Shown here: in pieces, positions 37,646-47,983 of the stretch
Layout of the letters: every line of letters starts with the position of its first letter
How positions within the stretch are numbered: position 1 is the first letter of the stretch
The notes under the pieces: generated by a model
Told to the model about the DNA's origin: nothing
Database searches by the model: none
The model's input: the letters and a program-made list of their open reading frames with translations, nothing else
Translations under genes and position numbers: made by a program
DNA from: Akebia trifoliata
Lineage: Eukaryota; Streptophyta; Magnoliopsida; Ranunculales; Lardizabalaceae
NCBI GenBank assembly: GCA_017979445.1
Contig: CM030717.1
Span: 26,027,288 to 26,091,287, forward strand
Direction of reading: 5' to 3'
Length of the DNA: 64,000 nt

Positions 37646-38249
37646 TTGCGCCAGGGTAATCAAAAATTTCTTTCATTTCATTAAAAAGAGATGGGGTAAC
37701 AGGACTCATTGCAGACTTGACAGACTCACTTGACTCCGCAGGAAAAACAGACTCACTAGAAATAATAGACTCAGCAGAAACAACTAATTTACTCGACTCA
37801 ACAGAAATAAATGACTCAACTGGTATGTCAGACTGAACAGGACTAATGGGACCGACAGACCCAGCCTTGACATGCAACACAGGACTGATTACATGATAAT
37901 TTGATAGAGACCTAACAGCGGGTTTGATTACAGACTGAGGATTTGGCATCCCTTTCTCAACTGACAACACTAAAATACTATGATCTTCAATGAATAACTG
38001 ATCGATGTTGAGGGAGTCCAGATCGAGCTGCCAGTCTTCAACTTTCTTCTCCTTAACTTCTGTGCTTGCCTCATTTTCAGGCCATTCCATTCCAAAGAAG
38101 ATTTCAAACCCTGGTAGACGAGTACCTGTGATGTGATCAATGAAAGGCTTTGGGAACCCACAGAAACGGAAGTCTTCTCCTTCTTTCACAAAATAACTAT
38201 TGAGGGCGTTTCGATAGGACTTCATTTTAATGAGGTCTGTGGTACGCCT
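37635..38249 (-). pseudogene. Linker between protease and RT of X (Ser/Val-rich)
   Basis: In frame with the protease upstream, from which it is separated only by a TAA at 38250-38252. It begins with MKSYRNALNSYFVKEGEDFR and continues into a low-complexity Ser/Val/Glu repeat (VESFISVESSKLVVSAESII), then stops at 37635. On the DNA level the repeat shows AGACTCAxxxGAxxxAA units of about 30-33 bp. Its function is unknown. In Ogre elements gag-pro and pol are known to be joined by splicing; the frame change right after this segment is consistent with that, but I did not identify splice sites. Confidence 0.6.
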
Positions 38250-39077
38250 TTACCTTTTAGCAATGGTCTTATCCCATTTTGTCTTCCAGTATTGGGCCCA
38301 ATCTTCCTTAGTAGGCTTATATCCTAGTCCGGATGTGTCGATGGCTTCTTTAATCACTGGTGCCTCTTTAACACCTTGCTGCTTGCGACCCAAGCCCATA
38401 CCAGGAAAAAATCTCATTTTCTTGAATATATTGGCCATGTAGCAATTATAGGTATTTTCCATTGGAAAATGTTCTTTCATGGCTTGATCCCATTGGACTG
38501 AGCATATCTTTTCAAATTCGAACCCACTAAGTTCTATCCCTTGTTGTTCTGGCTGAATCTCAAGCAGTGGCTCATTATTGGCCTCAATACTATTTACGAT
38601 CCCTACAATTTCAGCGTCTCCATGAAGAGTAATTACTAGCCCATCTTTGATAAACTTGACCTTCTGATGTACCGTAGAAGGGATGGTTTTGATCTGGTGT
38701 AACCATGGTCTCCCTAACAGTAAATTGAAAGAAGACTGGATGTCAATAACCTGAAATTCCACAGGAAATTCAGCTATGCCTGTAGACAATCGAAGGTGCA
38801 AAATTCCCAGTACATCCCTCTTGATGTTATCATAGGTCCTAACACCTTGATTAGTGAGCTTGAGATCTTCAGCCTTAAACCCGAGACAAGTAGCCGTCTT
38901 CAAAGTGCAGACATTTAGTGCACTCCCGTTATCAATCAAAACTAGAGGTACCCTCATCCCGTTACAGTCAACTGTAATATGCAACGGCTTAGTGTGGCTT
39001 GCCCCTTCTTTTGGGAGATCTGAGTCCGAGGAGGATAGGATATTCTCCACGTAAGTCATCCCTACTATACTGGCCAA
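38250..39077 (-). pseudogene. pro: Retropepsin-like protease with G-patch, element X
   Basis: Continues the gag frame after a single TAG at 39078-39080. The aspartic protease shows the active-site region VPLVLIDNGSALNV (Asp-Asn-Gly, as usual in Tat/Ogre elements) and the later FNLLLGRPWLHQ segment with a hydrophobic-hydrophobic-Gly signature. About 100 residues further on, MRFFPGMGLGRKQQGV is a G-patch-like glycine motif, which binds nucleic acid in other retroelement proteases. The segment ends at TAA (38250-38252), after which the same frame continues. The protease would process the polyprotein; in this copy the flanking stops make it a pseudogene unless they are read through. Confidence 0.85.
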
Positions 39078-41021
39078 CTAATCTGAAAAAGTATCAAGGG
39101 AGACTTGGGCTGTGTTTAGTGCTTTGACAACAGCCTCCCTATGAGCAGTGGAAGCCATGAGTAAACCCCATACTGAGATATTGGCCCCTGATTTTTTCAA
39201 CTGTTTGATCACGGAGTTATCTTCTTCGATGCTTTCCTTGGTGGGATCTTCTCCTTCTTTTCTTGCTAAGGCTGTAGGGTTATCAACACGTAGTTCTTGT
39301 GGCTTAAAAACTCTTCCCCCTCGAGTCATATGTCTAACTTTATCACAGGAAAGGGAGAAAGGCTCATCTTCTTCAGTCAACAGGTATGGATCTTCGTCTG
39401 TCAAAGGTACAGGGTTTTTCAAATTCATTTGAGCCAACAGGTAACTGGTGAATGCAGGACTATTGTAACGATGCGGGGATAAACAATATGTATAATCCAA
39501 GGTTAAATAATATGGTTCATAGTTCGTAGTAAAAAACTCGTCAGTGAAAGTTATCCCGGCAAGGGGGTAACTAGGCGGTTTGACCTGGATTGGATGGATA
39601 AGAGATGCGGGATCAAATGGCAATGAGGTGTGATAAACCATATTTAGGGTTGGTGGAGGTTGGTAGGTAGGTAGTGGATTAGTGGTAACATTTGGTGGGC
39701 TGGAGATTGTGATATTTTTGTTATCAATAAGGTTTTGAATGGCATGGCGCAAGGTGATACATCGATCCGTGTGATGGCCAGGATTTTGATGAAATTTACA
39801 GAATAAGTTGGGGTTGTGTCCGGCTGGCAAGGGATTTGGTAAAGAACGAGATTGAATCGGGGTAAGCAACCATTTTTTCAACAGTTTTTGCAAAGCTACG
39901 ATAAGGGTCATCCCTAAATTGGTAAATTGACGTGGAGTTCGAGGTTGACTTGGGTGAACCTGGTTATTAGTCCGGGCCGGGGGTTGAGTTGGGGTAACTG
40001 AAGTATTAGCGATGTAAGTATGGTTGATATTGGGTTTGGGAACATATGGTTTCTTAGGCTTGTTATCTGAGGGGTTAGAAAGGATCCCAGAGGCAAATGT
40101 ATCCTCGAGTTGGCTTCCGGCTTGTAACAATGATTCAAAAGTAGGGAGGTATTGGGCCACTAGGTGTTGAGCATATCCTTGAGAGAGGTTCTTTAGGATA
40201 ATTGCTACTTGTTCCTTCTTCGAAGGCCTATCCCATATTTGAGTAGCCTTGGCCCTCCAGCGACCGATGAAATCAGTGAATGTCTCTCCATTTTTCTGTT
40301 TAGTTGCTTCTAAATCCCTTCTTGAGGTCTCAATTTCAGTACTATATTTATACTGATGCCAGAAAGCCTTTGACATATTTTCCCATGTACCCACAGTAAC
40401 TGGATCTTGAGACATTAGCCAACGTAATGCTGATCCTGATAAAGTTCTTTGGAACAATAATGTCATATGTTCGTCGTTGAGCCCCATAGTGCGCATGTTG
40501 GTAACATATACCTTAAGATGTGTTTTCGCACACCCTGTCCCATTGAACTTGTCTATTTCAGGCATCACAAACTTCTCTGGCAAATGGATTCTAGGGATGC
40601 GGTTCAGAGCTTCAATGCCTGCTGCAATTTTACCAATACCCTTCATGCTCTTCATAGCTGACTCCAATTGAGACATTCTGTTAGATAACGCCGAATTTTC
40701 ATCAACATACTCTTCATCTCCGTCGAGTTCGAAGACTTCACGTGGATGTTTCTCTTCTACCTTTTTCCCTTTTGGGTCATCTAAAGGATTACTTGTTGAT
40801 TCCGAGGTCTGTTCTAATACTTCCACTTTGCCTTTTATACTGTTGATATCATTGGCAAAGGCTGCTAAGATCTTACGGATCTCTGTGAGCTCAGATTCTG
40901 ATGCCATCTCTACTTGTAGACTTGGTACTGTGATTCGTTCTAACCGACTGAACTTACGACTCCAACTAGGAGGTGGACGCTTGAGTTTGAGCGCAATGAT
41001 AATCCTATATGACCCCATCAA
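39078..41021 (-). CDS. gag: Ogre/Tat gag of X (open, 647 codons)
   Basis: Open from 41021 to a TAG at 39078. The first methionine gives a basic 38-residue lead; the more likely start is Met39 (near 40907), giving MASESELTEIRKIL. An acidic region (FELDGDEEYVDE) is followed by the capsid domain (YVTNMRTMGLNDEHMTLLF; LSGSALRWLMSQDP; FTDFIGRWRAKATQI). A proline-rich stretch comes next, then a variant zinc knuckle CKFHQNPGHHTDRC of the type usual in Tat elements. The product would be the structural capsid/nucleocapsid protein. It lies between ORF1 and the protease in one minus-strand unit. It is the longest intact coding unit in the window, but the element's other parts are broken. Confidence 0.88.
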   Translation of the reverse strand: MMGSYRIIIALKLKRPPPSWSRKFSRLERITVPSLQVEMASESELTEIRKILAAFANDINSIKGKVEVLEQTSESTSNPLDDPKGKKVEEKHPREVFELDGDEEYVDENSALSNRMSQLESAMKSMKGIGKIAAGIEALNRIPRIHLPEKFVMPEIDKFNGTGCAKTHLKVYVTNMRTMGLNDEHMTLLFQRTLSGSALRWLMSQDPVTVGTWENMSKAFWHQYKYSTEIETSRRDLEATKQKNGETFTDFIGRWRAKATQIWDRPSKKEQVAIILKNLSQGYAQHLVAQYLPTFESLLQAGSQLEDTFASGILSNPSDNKPKKPYVPKPNINHTYIANTSVTPTQPPARTNNQVHPSQPRTPRQFTNLGMTLIVALQKLLKKWLLTPIQSRSLPNPLPAGHNPNLFCKFHQNPGHHTDRCITLRHAIQNLIDNKNITISSPPNVTTNPLPTYQPPPTLNMVYHTSLPFDPASLIHPIQVKPPSYPLAGITFTDEFFTTNYEPYYLTLDYTYCLSPHRYNSPAFTSYLLAQMNLKNPVPLTDEDPYLLTEEDEPFSLSCDKVRHMTRGGRVFKPQELRVDNPTALARKEGEDPTKESIEEDNSVIKQLKKSGANISVWGLLMASTAHREAVVKALNTAQVSLDTFSD

Positions 41022-41213
41022 ATGTAGATTTAGTCAATTTCAGTATTACCCCCTTGATAACATTTTAAAGAATCATTTTATTGAGGTTTGTGTACCAATC
41101 CATTAATTAATCCATTTACACAATGAGTATTTGAAAAGGAAATATTTATCCAAAAAGAAAGATAGTTTTATTGAAAATGATTGACAAACAATATGTCCTT
41201 ATTAAAACATCTT

Positions 41214-42395
41214 TCAACAAATTTGACTTGAACTATTTTCACATGGACGCTTGGCTTTGTCTTGATGGTCATCAGGATTGCTGTCAGGCTTGACCCTCTT
41301 GGCTCTAACAACTGGCTCTCTGAATTCTGCCGGTCCGTCTGGATACCCTAAGGTGCGCTTGTTCCAAGCTTTCTCAATGAGGTGTACTAACTTTTCAGTC
41401 AAAGGTTCGGGGGAAAAGAAAGCTTTGTGCTGGGGTAAGGATAACTCTATAGGTACGTCGTACTATTCTGGGATCAGATTAGGATGGTAAAAAGATGTTT
41501 CTTCTAAACCAATCAGACGGACATAGTATGATCCTTTGATTCCTAGAATAGGGGGATCAGTCATCCACCAAGGACACCTAAAACTGATATGACAGGCAAG
41601 GCGAGAGTCTAACTATTTGCTCCAAGCTTTGACTGAGTTGTGACGCACTAACAGGTTTCTCTTGGAAAAGTGTTCTGGCCCATATTCGAGGTTTGAGGGA
41701 ACATCTGCGATTTTGAGACGGTCACAAAGCCACATATAGAGTAAGTAGAGGCTTCCCTTGAAGCTTTCCCGCTCACCATTTTTTATGGCATCTAAACCTG
41801 AGAAAGTTTCAGCTAGGATGAGAGGTACCGGGTTGGCTTTTCTTGAGAGTTGAGAGGCTATATCTATGAAGGACTCGGGGATAGTTTGGCCATTACTATT
41901 AGAGGTCAGTATGTATTGGGCTAGGATTCCTAAGCATAATCGATAATCTCTAGTGGCGCGCCAGGCTTCGGGTTTTACATTGATAGGGTGACTGCGGGAG
42001 CGATACGGGCCCAATAAAGGTACTAAGTTCAATCTCCCGTCATGGACTAAGGCTTTGGCTTCTTCCTTGGAAATGTTCAGTCCTGTGACGAGGTCACCAG
42101 AATATCCGATCTTCAATGAGGGCCTGACTTGAGGTCCTGAAGTAGATATCCTCATGATGCCACAATAATCCTCGTGAGTGGGGCACAAGTGCATATACCC
42201 CATATGGAATATGTGAAGATAGGGGTTCCACCGCTTAGCCATAGCATATAAGAGGTTCCAGTCTATCTCAAACTCATGGAAGTAGAGAGCACTCCTCAAC
42301 ATGAACCTCCCAAAATTGATCTTCTCTACAGGGTGCATTCCTATGACGGTTGTTTTGACTAACTGATCAATTGGGTTATCGTCTGCGACTAGCAT
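41214..42395 (-). pseudogene. Ogre ORF1 of X (two nonsense codons)
   Basis: Translation begins at a methionine at 42395 with an in-frame TGA two codons upstream, runs 260 codons to a TAG at 41613, continues in frame to a second TAG near 41465, then to the final stop at 41214: about 394 codons. Recognisable features are WNPYLHIFHMGYMHLCPTHE, LGPYRSRSHP and YLLYMWLCDRLKI, then a Lys/Arg/Asp-rich tail. Position before gag and general character match the extra ORF1 of Ogre elements, whose function is not established; it resembles plant proteins of the large mobile-domain/DUF group (by memory, unsearched). The second stop fits CAG-to-TAG. Confidence 0.8.
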
Positions 42396-43262
42396 CCTGA
42401 TTCAACACAAAAGGGTATTTTAATACTCCTCCAAGGTCTATGTAAAATATCAATATTTCACTTTCAGAAAATCTTATTCTTATAGAAAACATTTTTTTGG
42501 AAAATATTTTTTCTTGGAAAACATTTCTTCTAGAGAACGTTTCTCTTAGAAAACATTCTTTTCTGGAAAATATTTTCTTTCTGTAAACTATTTGTCTTCT
42601 TTTGAAAATTTGATTTCCATTTTCAATTTAAATAGCCTGGCCCACCATGATTGTTGGATCGGGATGGACTGGGTCATTATTGTAAAAGAATGGATTCTTT
42701 ATTGGGTCGGTGCACCCATTTTAACAACATTTTTGATCCTTGAGGACAATCACACACTCTGATCTCACCATTCACATCACTCATATACATTCATCAATCA
42801 AAAGGTTCCATTCAATAAACAACCCGGGAACACCCATGATAAGTTCGAGTCGTGACCTACTGGGAAGGTTTCTAGGCTTACTACGTGCAATGCATTTTTA
42901 TCTGGCCACCCCTGCCCAAGCACACCTATATACCTTTCGATACGTGGTGACTTGGTTTGATATACCGTATAGGTGATAATCTAAAACCTCAAGTCACTTC
43001 TCTGAAGCCAAAAACAGCCAGTTTGATCTCCAGTTGAGATGTGGCGCATAATACTGAGCAAGGGCCCACTTAAATACCTCTCGTCTAGAATAGACGTAGT
43101 CTATCCCCCTCGTACAATAGGGTACAGCGGGGCAAGATCTTGCTTAGGCACCGATTTTGACCAAGAAGTGCAATTGATATACTTAGATTATCTTTTACAT
43201 ACCTATGGGTACGAGTCAAGAGTTGTAGCTTTCGTAAATAGTTTGGCATCCCACAAGGGGAC
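42396..43262 (-). other. Leader of X, truncated at LTR M
   Basis: No credible gene. 42470-42610 is a run of AAAACATTTxTTxxxGAAAA-like repeats. 43037-43185 resembles the Athila leader at 946-1090. It ends at GGGAC directly against LTR M; the Ogre primer site expected here is absent. Confidence 0.65.
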
Positions 43263-45033
43263 TGAAAGCGCCCTCGATCCGCGGGGTGCGCGAATCCGCT
43301 TTTGACCCTTGAGGTTTGGGAGTCGCCACCTAGTTATTATGGTCTAGGAACCAAACTAACTCTAAAACGGATAATGAACTAATCTACTATAGAAAATCTG
43401 AATCCGGGGATCATGTTACGGGGTTGGAAGGTGTTACGCACCAATCCTGCCCCGCCATTACCGGTCTCTACTTATCCCAAATAAATCTACATCGCTAATG
43501 ACAAACCTAGATTAAAAAATAATGAAAAATCTTACCTTCGATCTGTAAAAGTGATATTCCCTCAGATCTGGTGAAAACAGCTCCTTGTACCGTATTCCTC
43601 ACTTCGTTCTATCTCCGGATCTGATTTCTGATCTCCGAGGTAAGATATCTCCTTCTTGGATCTGGGTGCTTCGAATTTGTTGTGGATTTTTGGGATGTTT
43701 TTTAGAGGTTTTTGGGTGTTTTTTAGGCTAAAATTGGAGTAGGAGTGTTAGGGAAGGAGTTGGGGCTCCAAAATTAGGGTTTTGGGGAGGTTGTGGAGGC
43801 TTCTTCACCTATTTTTTCTAGGGTTTTTTCTTTGATACCAAAATAGGGTGTAGAGGCTCCTATTTATAAAGTTTTTAGAAGCATTAGGGTTTGATTAGGG
43901 TTTCTTTTAGGGTTTTGACTTAGTCTTTAGGGTTTTAATTTAGGATTTTGACTTTAGTCTTATGAGATTGATTTGATTAGTTTAGATTAGGGTTTTGATT
44001 TAGGGTTTTGACCTTGGTCTTATGAGATTGACTTGATTAGATTAGGGTTTTGATTTAGGGTTTTGACCTTAGTCTTATGAGATTGACTCGATTAGTTTAG
44101 ATTAGGGTTTTGATTTAGGGTTTTGACTTTAGTCTTATGAGATTGACTTTACTACTTGACTCTAGTCTTACTTAATTGACTTTAATTTTGACTTTGGTCT
44201 TATTTGATTGACTTTAGTATCTTGACTTTAGTCTTTCTTGGTTGACTTTAAATTTTTGGAGAACCCCCCTCTATTATATCTTTGATTCTTTGGACCCCCA
44301 AATGGAGGGGTCCTTAAAGAAATATCTTGCGAACCATTAACAATTTTTCTTGAAAGCCTGATTGATCAATTTTTTGGTTTAAATTTTATAATTAATTTTA
44401 TTAATGTTTCACTTTACATTATTTAATGATTTATTTATTTATTTCAAAATTTTTAATTACTAAAATTGTGAAATTACCATTTTGCCCTCAGAGAGGATTT
44501 TTTACGTTTTAAGTCGTTTTTCAATGTTCCAGGATGTTTTGGAATCAATTTTTCGTAAGGAATTCAATTGGAATGTTGGTTTTTGTCATTTATGAAGTTT
44601 TTTTTGTATGAAATGGTCGTGAACTTTATGAGGGGTATTTTAGTAATTTTGTCAAATTTTGTGAAAATTGGCGAAGTGGTTTACTTGGTTTTGATTTGTT
44701 GTTTTATGTGTTTGAGTGGATTTTCCTAAGCGTAATGCAGGCTCTAGAGCTGTTTTGATGTTAGGGGTATTTTGGTAATTTAATCATTTTTAGTGATTTT
44801 TATCGTGAAGCTTCTTTTTGGTTTGCAAGATGATGATTTCTATGTTTCTGGGGTCATATTTTCCTAGCGTAGCGTGGCATCTAAGTTTTGTCAGTTCGAG
44901 ATACCTCATCCAGATTTGTGAAACATATCTGGTAACAAAATAAAGCATTAGAATAGACATCCATCATTGGGAACCTTTACGATCGTGTTGACGACTTGAT
45001 TAATCAGGCGGATGCAAAAATGGGGTGTCTACA
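43263..45033 (-). repeat. Ogre LTR M (1771 bp), internal to the composite
   Basis: Starts TGAAAGCGCC and ends GGTGTCTACA, followed by a polypurine tract, so it is the 3' LTR of the region to its right. The TATA motif TTTATAAATAGG is near 43860-43870 (minus). U3 has an expanded repeat of about 60 bp (GATTAGGGTTTTGATTTAGG, four copies, about 43960-44150) not seen in A or R. By eye it is clearly more diverged from A and R than they are from each other. The left flank is GGGAC, and no matching duplication follows R. Confidence 0.88.
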
Positions 45034-45368
45034 GATGCCCCTCTTTGGTAGAGGATTGAAGCAAATTAGATAGCAAATCTATTTTGGTAGATAGTGCGAT
45101 ATCCGAATGCCAAAGCTAGTGACAGTTCATTTTGCAGCCTGATTTAACAATTCGTCGGGGCGTTGGGATCCTTGAGCGTAAAACTCTCCCCGAGCTAGAA
45201 AAATGTCAGGTCCTTGAGCGCGAGCTCTAACTGGCAGTGTCAGATCATTGAATTTTAGAAAATTCTCCTTGACTGATGTAACAATTGTGCAAGCGTGTGG
45301 GCTCAAAATCTGAGATAGATTTCAAAGAGTTTGAATTGGACATTAGTCAAAAATGAAGTAAATTTAAA

Positions 45369-47983
45369 CTGAGCATAAATCCAAGAAAACCCTTGGCGGC
45401 ATCTGAGCATAATTTCGAGAAAACCCTCGGCGGTAACTGAACATAGTTCCGAGAAAACCCTCGGCGGCATCTGGGCATAATTCCAAGAAAACCCTTGGCT
45501 GCATCTGAGCATAGTTCCAAGAAAACCCTTAGCGACATCTGGGCATAATTCCAAGAAACCCTTGGCGGCATCTGAGCATAGTTCTGAGAAAACCCTTGGC
45601 GGCATCTGAGCATAGTTCCGAGAAAACCCTCAGCGGCATCTGAGCATAATTCCAAGAAAACCCTTGGCGGCATCTGAGCATAGTTCTGAGAAAACCCTCA
45701 GCGGCATCTGAGCATAATTCTAAGAAAACCCTTGGCGGCATCTAAGCATAGTTCCGAGAAAACCCTCGGCGGCATCTAAGCATAATTCCAAGAAAACCCT
45801 TGACGGCATCTGAGAATAATTTCAAATAAACCCTTGACGGCATCTGAGCAAAGTTCCGAGAAAACCCTTGGTGGCATCTGAGCATAATTCCAAGAAAACC
45901 CTTGGCGGCATCTGAGCATAGTTCCGAGAAAACCCTCGGCGGCATCTGAGCATAATTCCAAGAAAACCCTTGGCGACATCTGAGCATAATTCCAAGAAAA
46001 CCCTTGGCGACATCTGAGCATAGTTCCGAGAATACCCTCGGCGGCATCTGAGCATAATTCCAAGAAAACCCTTGGCGGCATCTGAGCATAGTTCCGAGAA
46101 AACCCTCGGCGGCATCTGAGCATAATTCCAAGAAAACCCTTGGCGGCATCTGAGCATAGTTCTCAGAAAACCCTCGGCGGCATTTGAGCATAATTCCAAG
46201 AAAACCCTTGGCGGCATCTGAGCATAGTTCCGAGAAAACCCTCGGCGGCATCTGAGCATAAGTTCAAGAAAACCATTGGCGGCATCTAAGCATAGTTCCG
46301 AGAAAACCCTAGGCGGCATCTGAGCATAATTCCAAGAAAACCCTTAGCGGCATCTGAGCATAGTTCCGAGAAAACCCTCGGCGGCATCTGAGCAGAATTC
46401 CAAGAAAACCCTGGCGACATCTGAGCATAATTCCAAGAAAACCCTTGGCGGCATCTGAGCATAGTTTCGAGAAAACCCTCGGCGGCATCTGAGCATAATT
46501 CCAAGAAAACCCTTGGTGGCATCTGAGCATAGTTCCGAGAAAACCCTCGGCGGCATCTGAGCATAATTCCAAGAAAACCCTTGGCGACATCTGAGCATAA
46601 TTCCAAGAAAACCCTTGGCGGCATTTGAGCATAGTTCCGAGAAAACCCTCGGCGACATCTGAGCATAATTCCAAGAAAACCCTTGGCGGCATCTGAGCAT
46701 AGTTCCGAGAAAACCCTCGGCGGCATCTGAGCATAATTCCAAGAAAACCCTTGGCGGCATCTGAGCATAGTTCCGAGAAAATCCTCAGCGGCATTTGAGC
46801 ATAATTCCAAGAAAACCCTTGGCGGCATCTGAGCATAGTTCCGAGAAAACCCTCTGCGGCATCTGAGCATAATTCCAAGAAAACCCTTGGTGGCATCTGA
46901 GCATAGTTCCGAGAAAACCCTCGGCGGCATCTGAGCATAATTCCAAGAAAACCCTTGGCGACATCTGAGCATAATTCCAAGAAAACCCTTGGCGGCATCT
47001 GAGCATAGTTCCGAGAAAACCCTCGGCGGCATCTGAGCATAATTCCAAGAAAACCCTTGGCGGCATCTGAGCATAGTTCCGAGAAAACCCTCGGCGGCAT
47101 CTGAGCATAATTCCAAGAAAACCCTTGGCGGCATCTGAGCATAGTTCCGAGAAAACCCTCGGCGGCATTTGAGTATAATTCCAAGAAAACCCTTGGCGGC
47201 ATCTGAGCATAGTTCCGAGAAAACCCTCGGCGGCATCTGAGCATAGTTCCGAGAAAACCCTCGGCGGCATCTGAGAATAATTTCAAGAAAACCATTGGTG
47301 GCATCTGAGCATAGTTCCGAGAAAACCCTCGGCGGCATCTGAGCATAATTCCAAGAAAACCCTTGGCGGCATCTGAGCATAATTCCATGAAAACCCTTGG
47401 CGGCATCTGAGCATAGTTCCTAGAAAACCCTCGGCGGCATCTGAGCATAATTCCAAGAAAACCCTTGGCGGCATCTGAGCATAGTTCCGAGAAAACCCTT
47501 GGCGGCATCTGAGCATAATTCCGAGAAAACCCTCGACGGCATCTGAGCATAATTCCAAGAAAACCCTTGGCGGCATCTGAGCATAGTTCCGAGAAAACCC
47601 TCGGCGGCATCTGAGCATAATTCCAAGAAAACCCTTGGCAGCATCTGAGCATACTTCCGAGAAAACCCTCGGCGGCATCTGAGCATAATTCCAAGAATAC
47701 CCTTGGCGGCATTTGAGCATAGTTCCGAGAAAACCCTCGGCGGCATCTGAGCATAATTCCAAGAATACCCTTGGCGGCATCTGAGCATAGTTCCGAGAAA
47801 ACCCTCGGCGGCATCTGAGCATAATTCCAAGAAAACCCTCGGCGGCATCTGAGTATAATTCCTAGAAAACCCTTGGCGGCATCTGAGCATAATTCCAAGA
47901 AAACCCTCGGCGGCATCTTAGCATAATTCCAAGAAAATCCTTGGCGGCATCTGAGCATAATCCAAGATAACCCTTGGCGGCGT
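45369..47983 (-). repeat. 34-bp minisatellite, about 77 units, in the 3' UTR of Y
   Basis: 2.6 kb of head-to-tail 34-bp units, mostly alternating between two types: one with CCAAGAAAACCCTTGG and one with CCGAGAAAACCCTCGG (a 68-bp dimer over much of the array). Each unit contains a 5-bp inverted repeat around a 6-nt loop. As 34 is not a multiple of 3, every minus-strand frame reads the same cyclic 34-residue peptide, which explains several long overlapping frames (the largest 46309-47991, 560 codons). These are treated as a by-product of the repeat, not as genes. Tandem repeats in this position are a known habit of Ogre/Tat elements. Confidence 0.95.

Noticed and set aside
45369..47983. Regular repeats as a CRISPR array
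   Set aside because: Units are contiguous with no unique spacers, in a plant retrotransposon 3' UTR.
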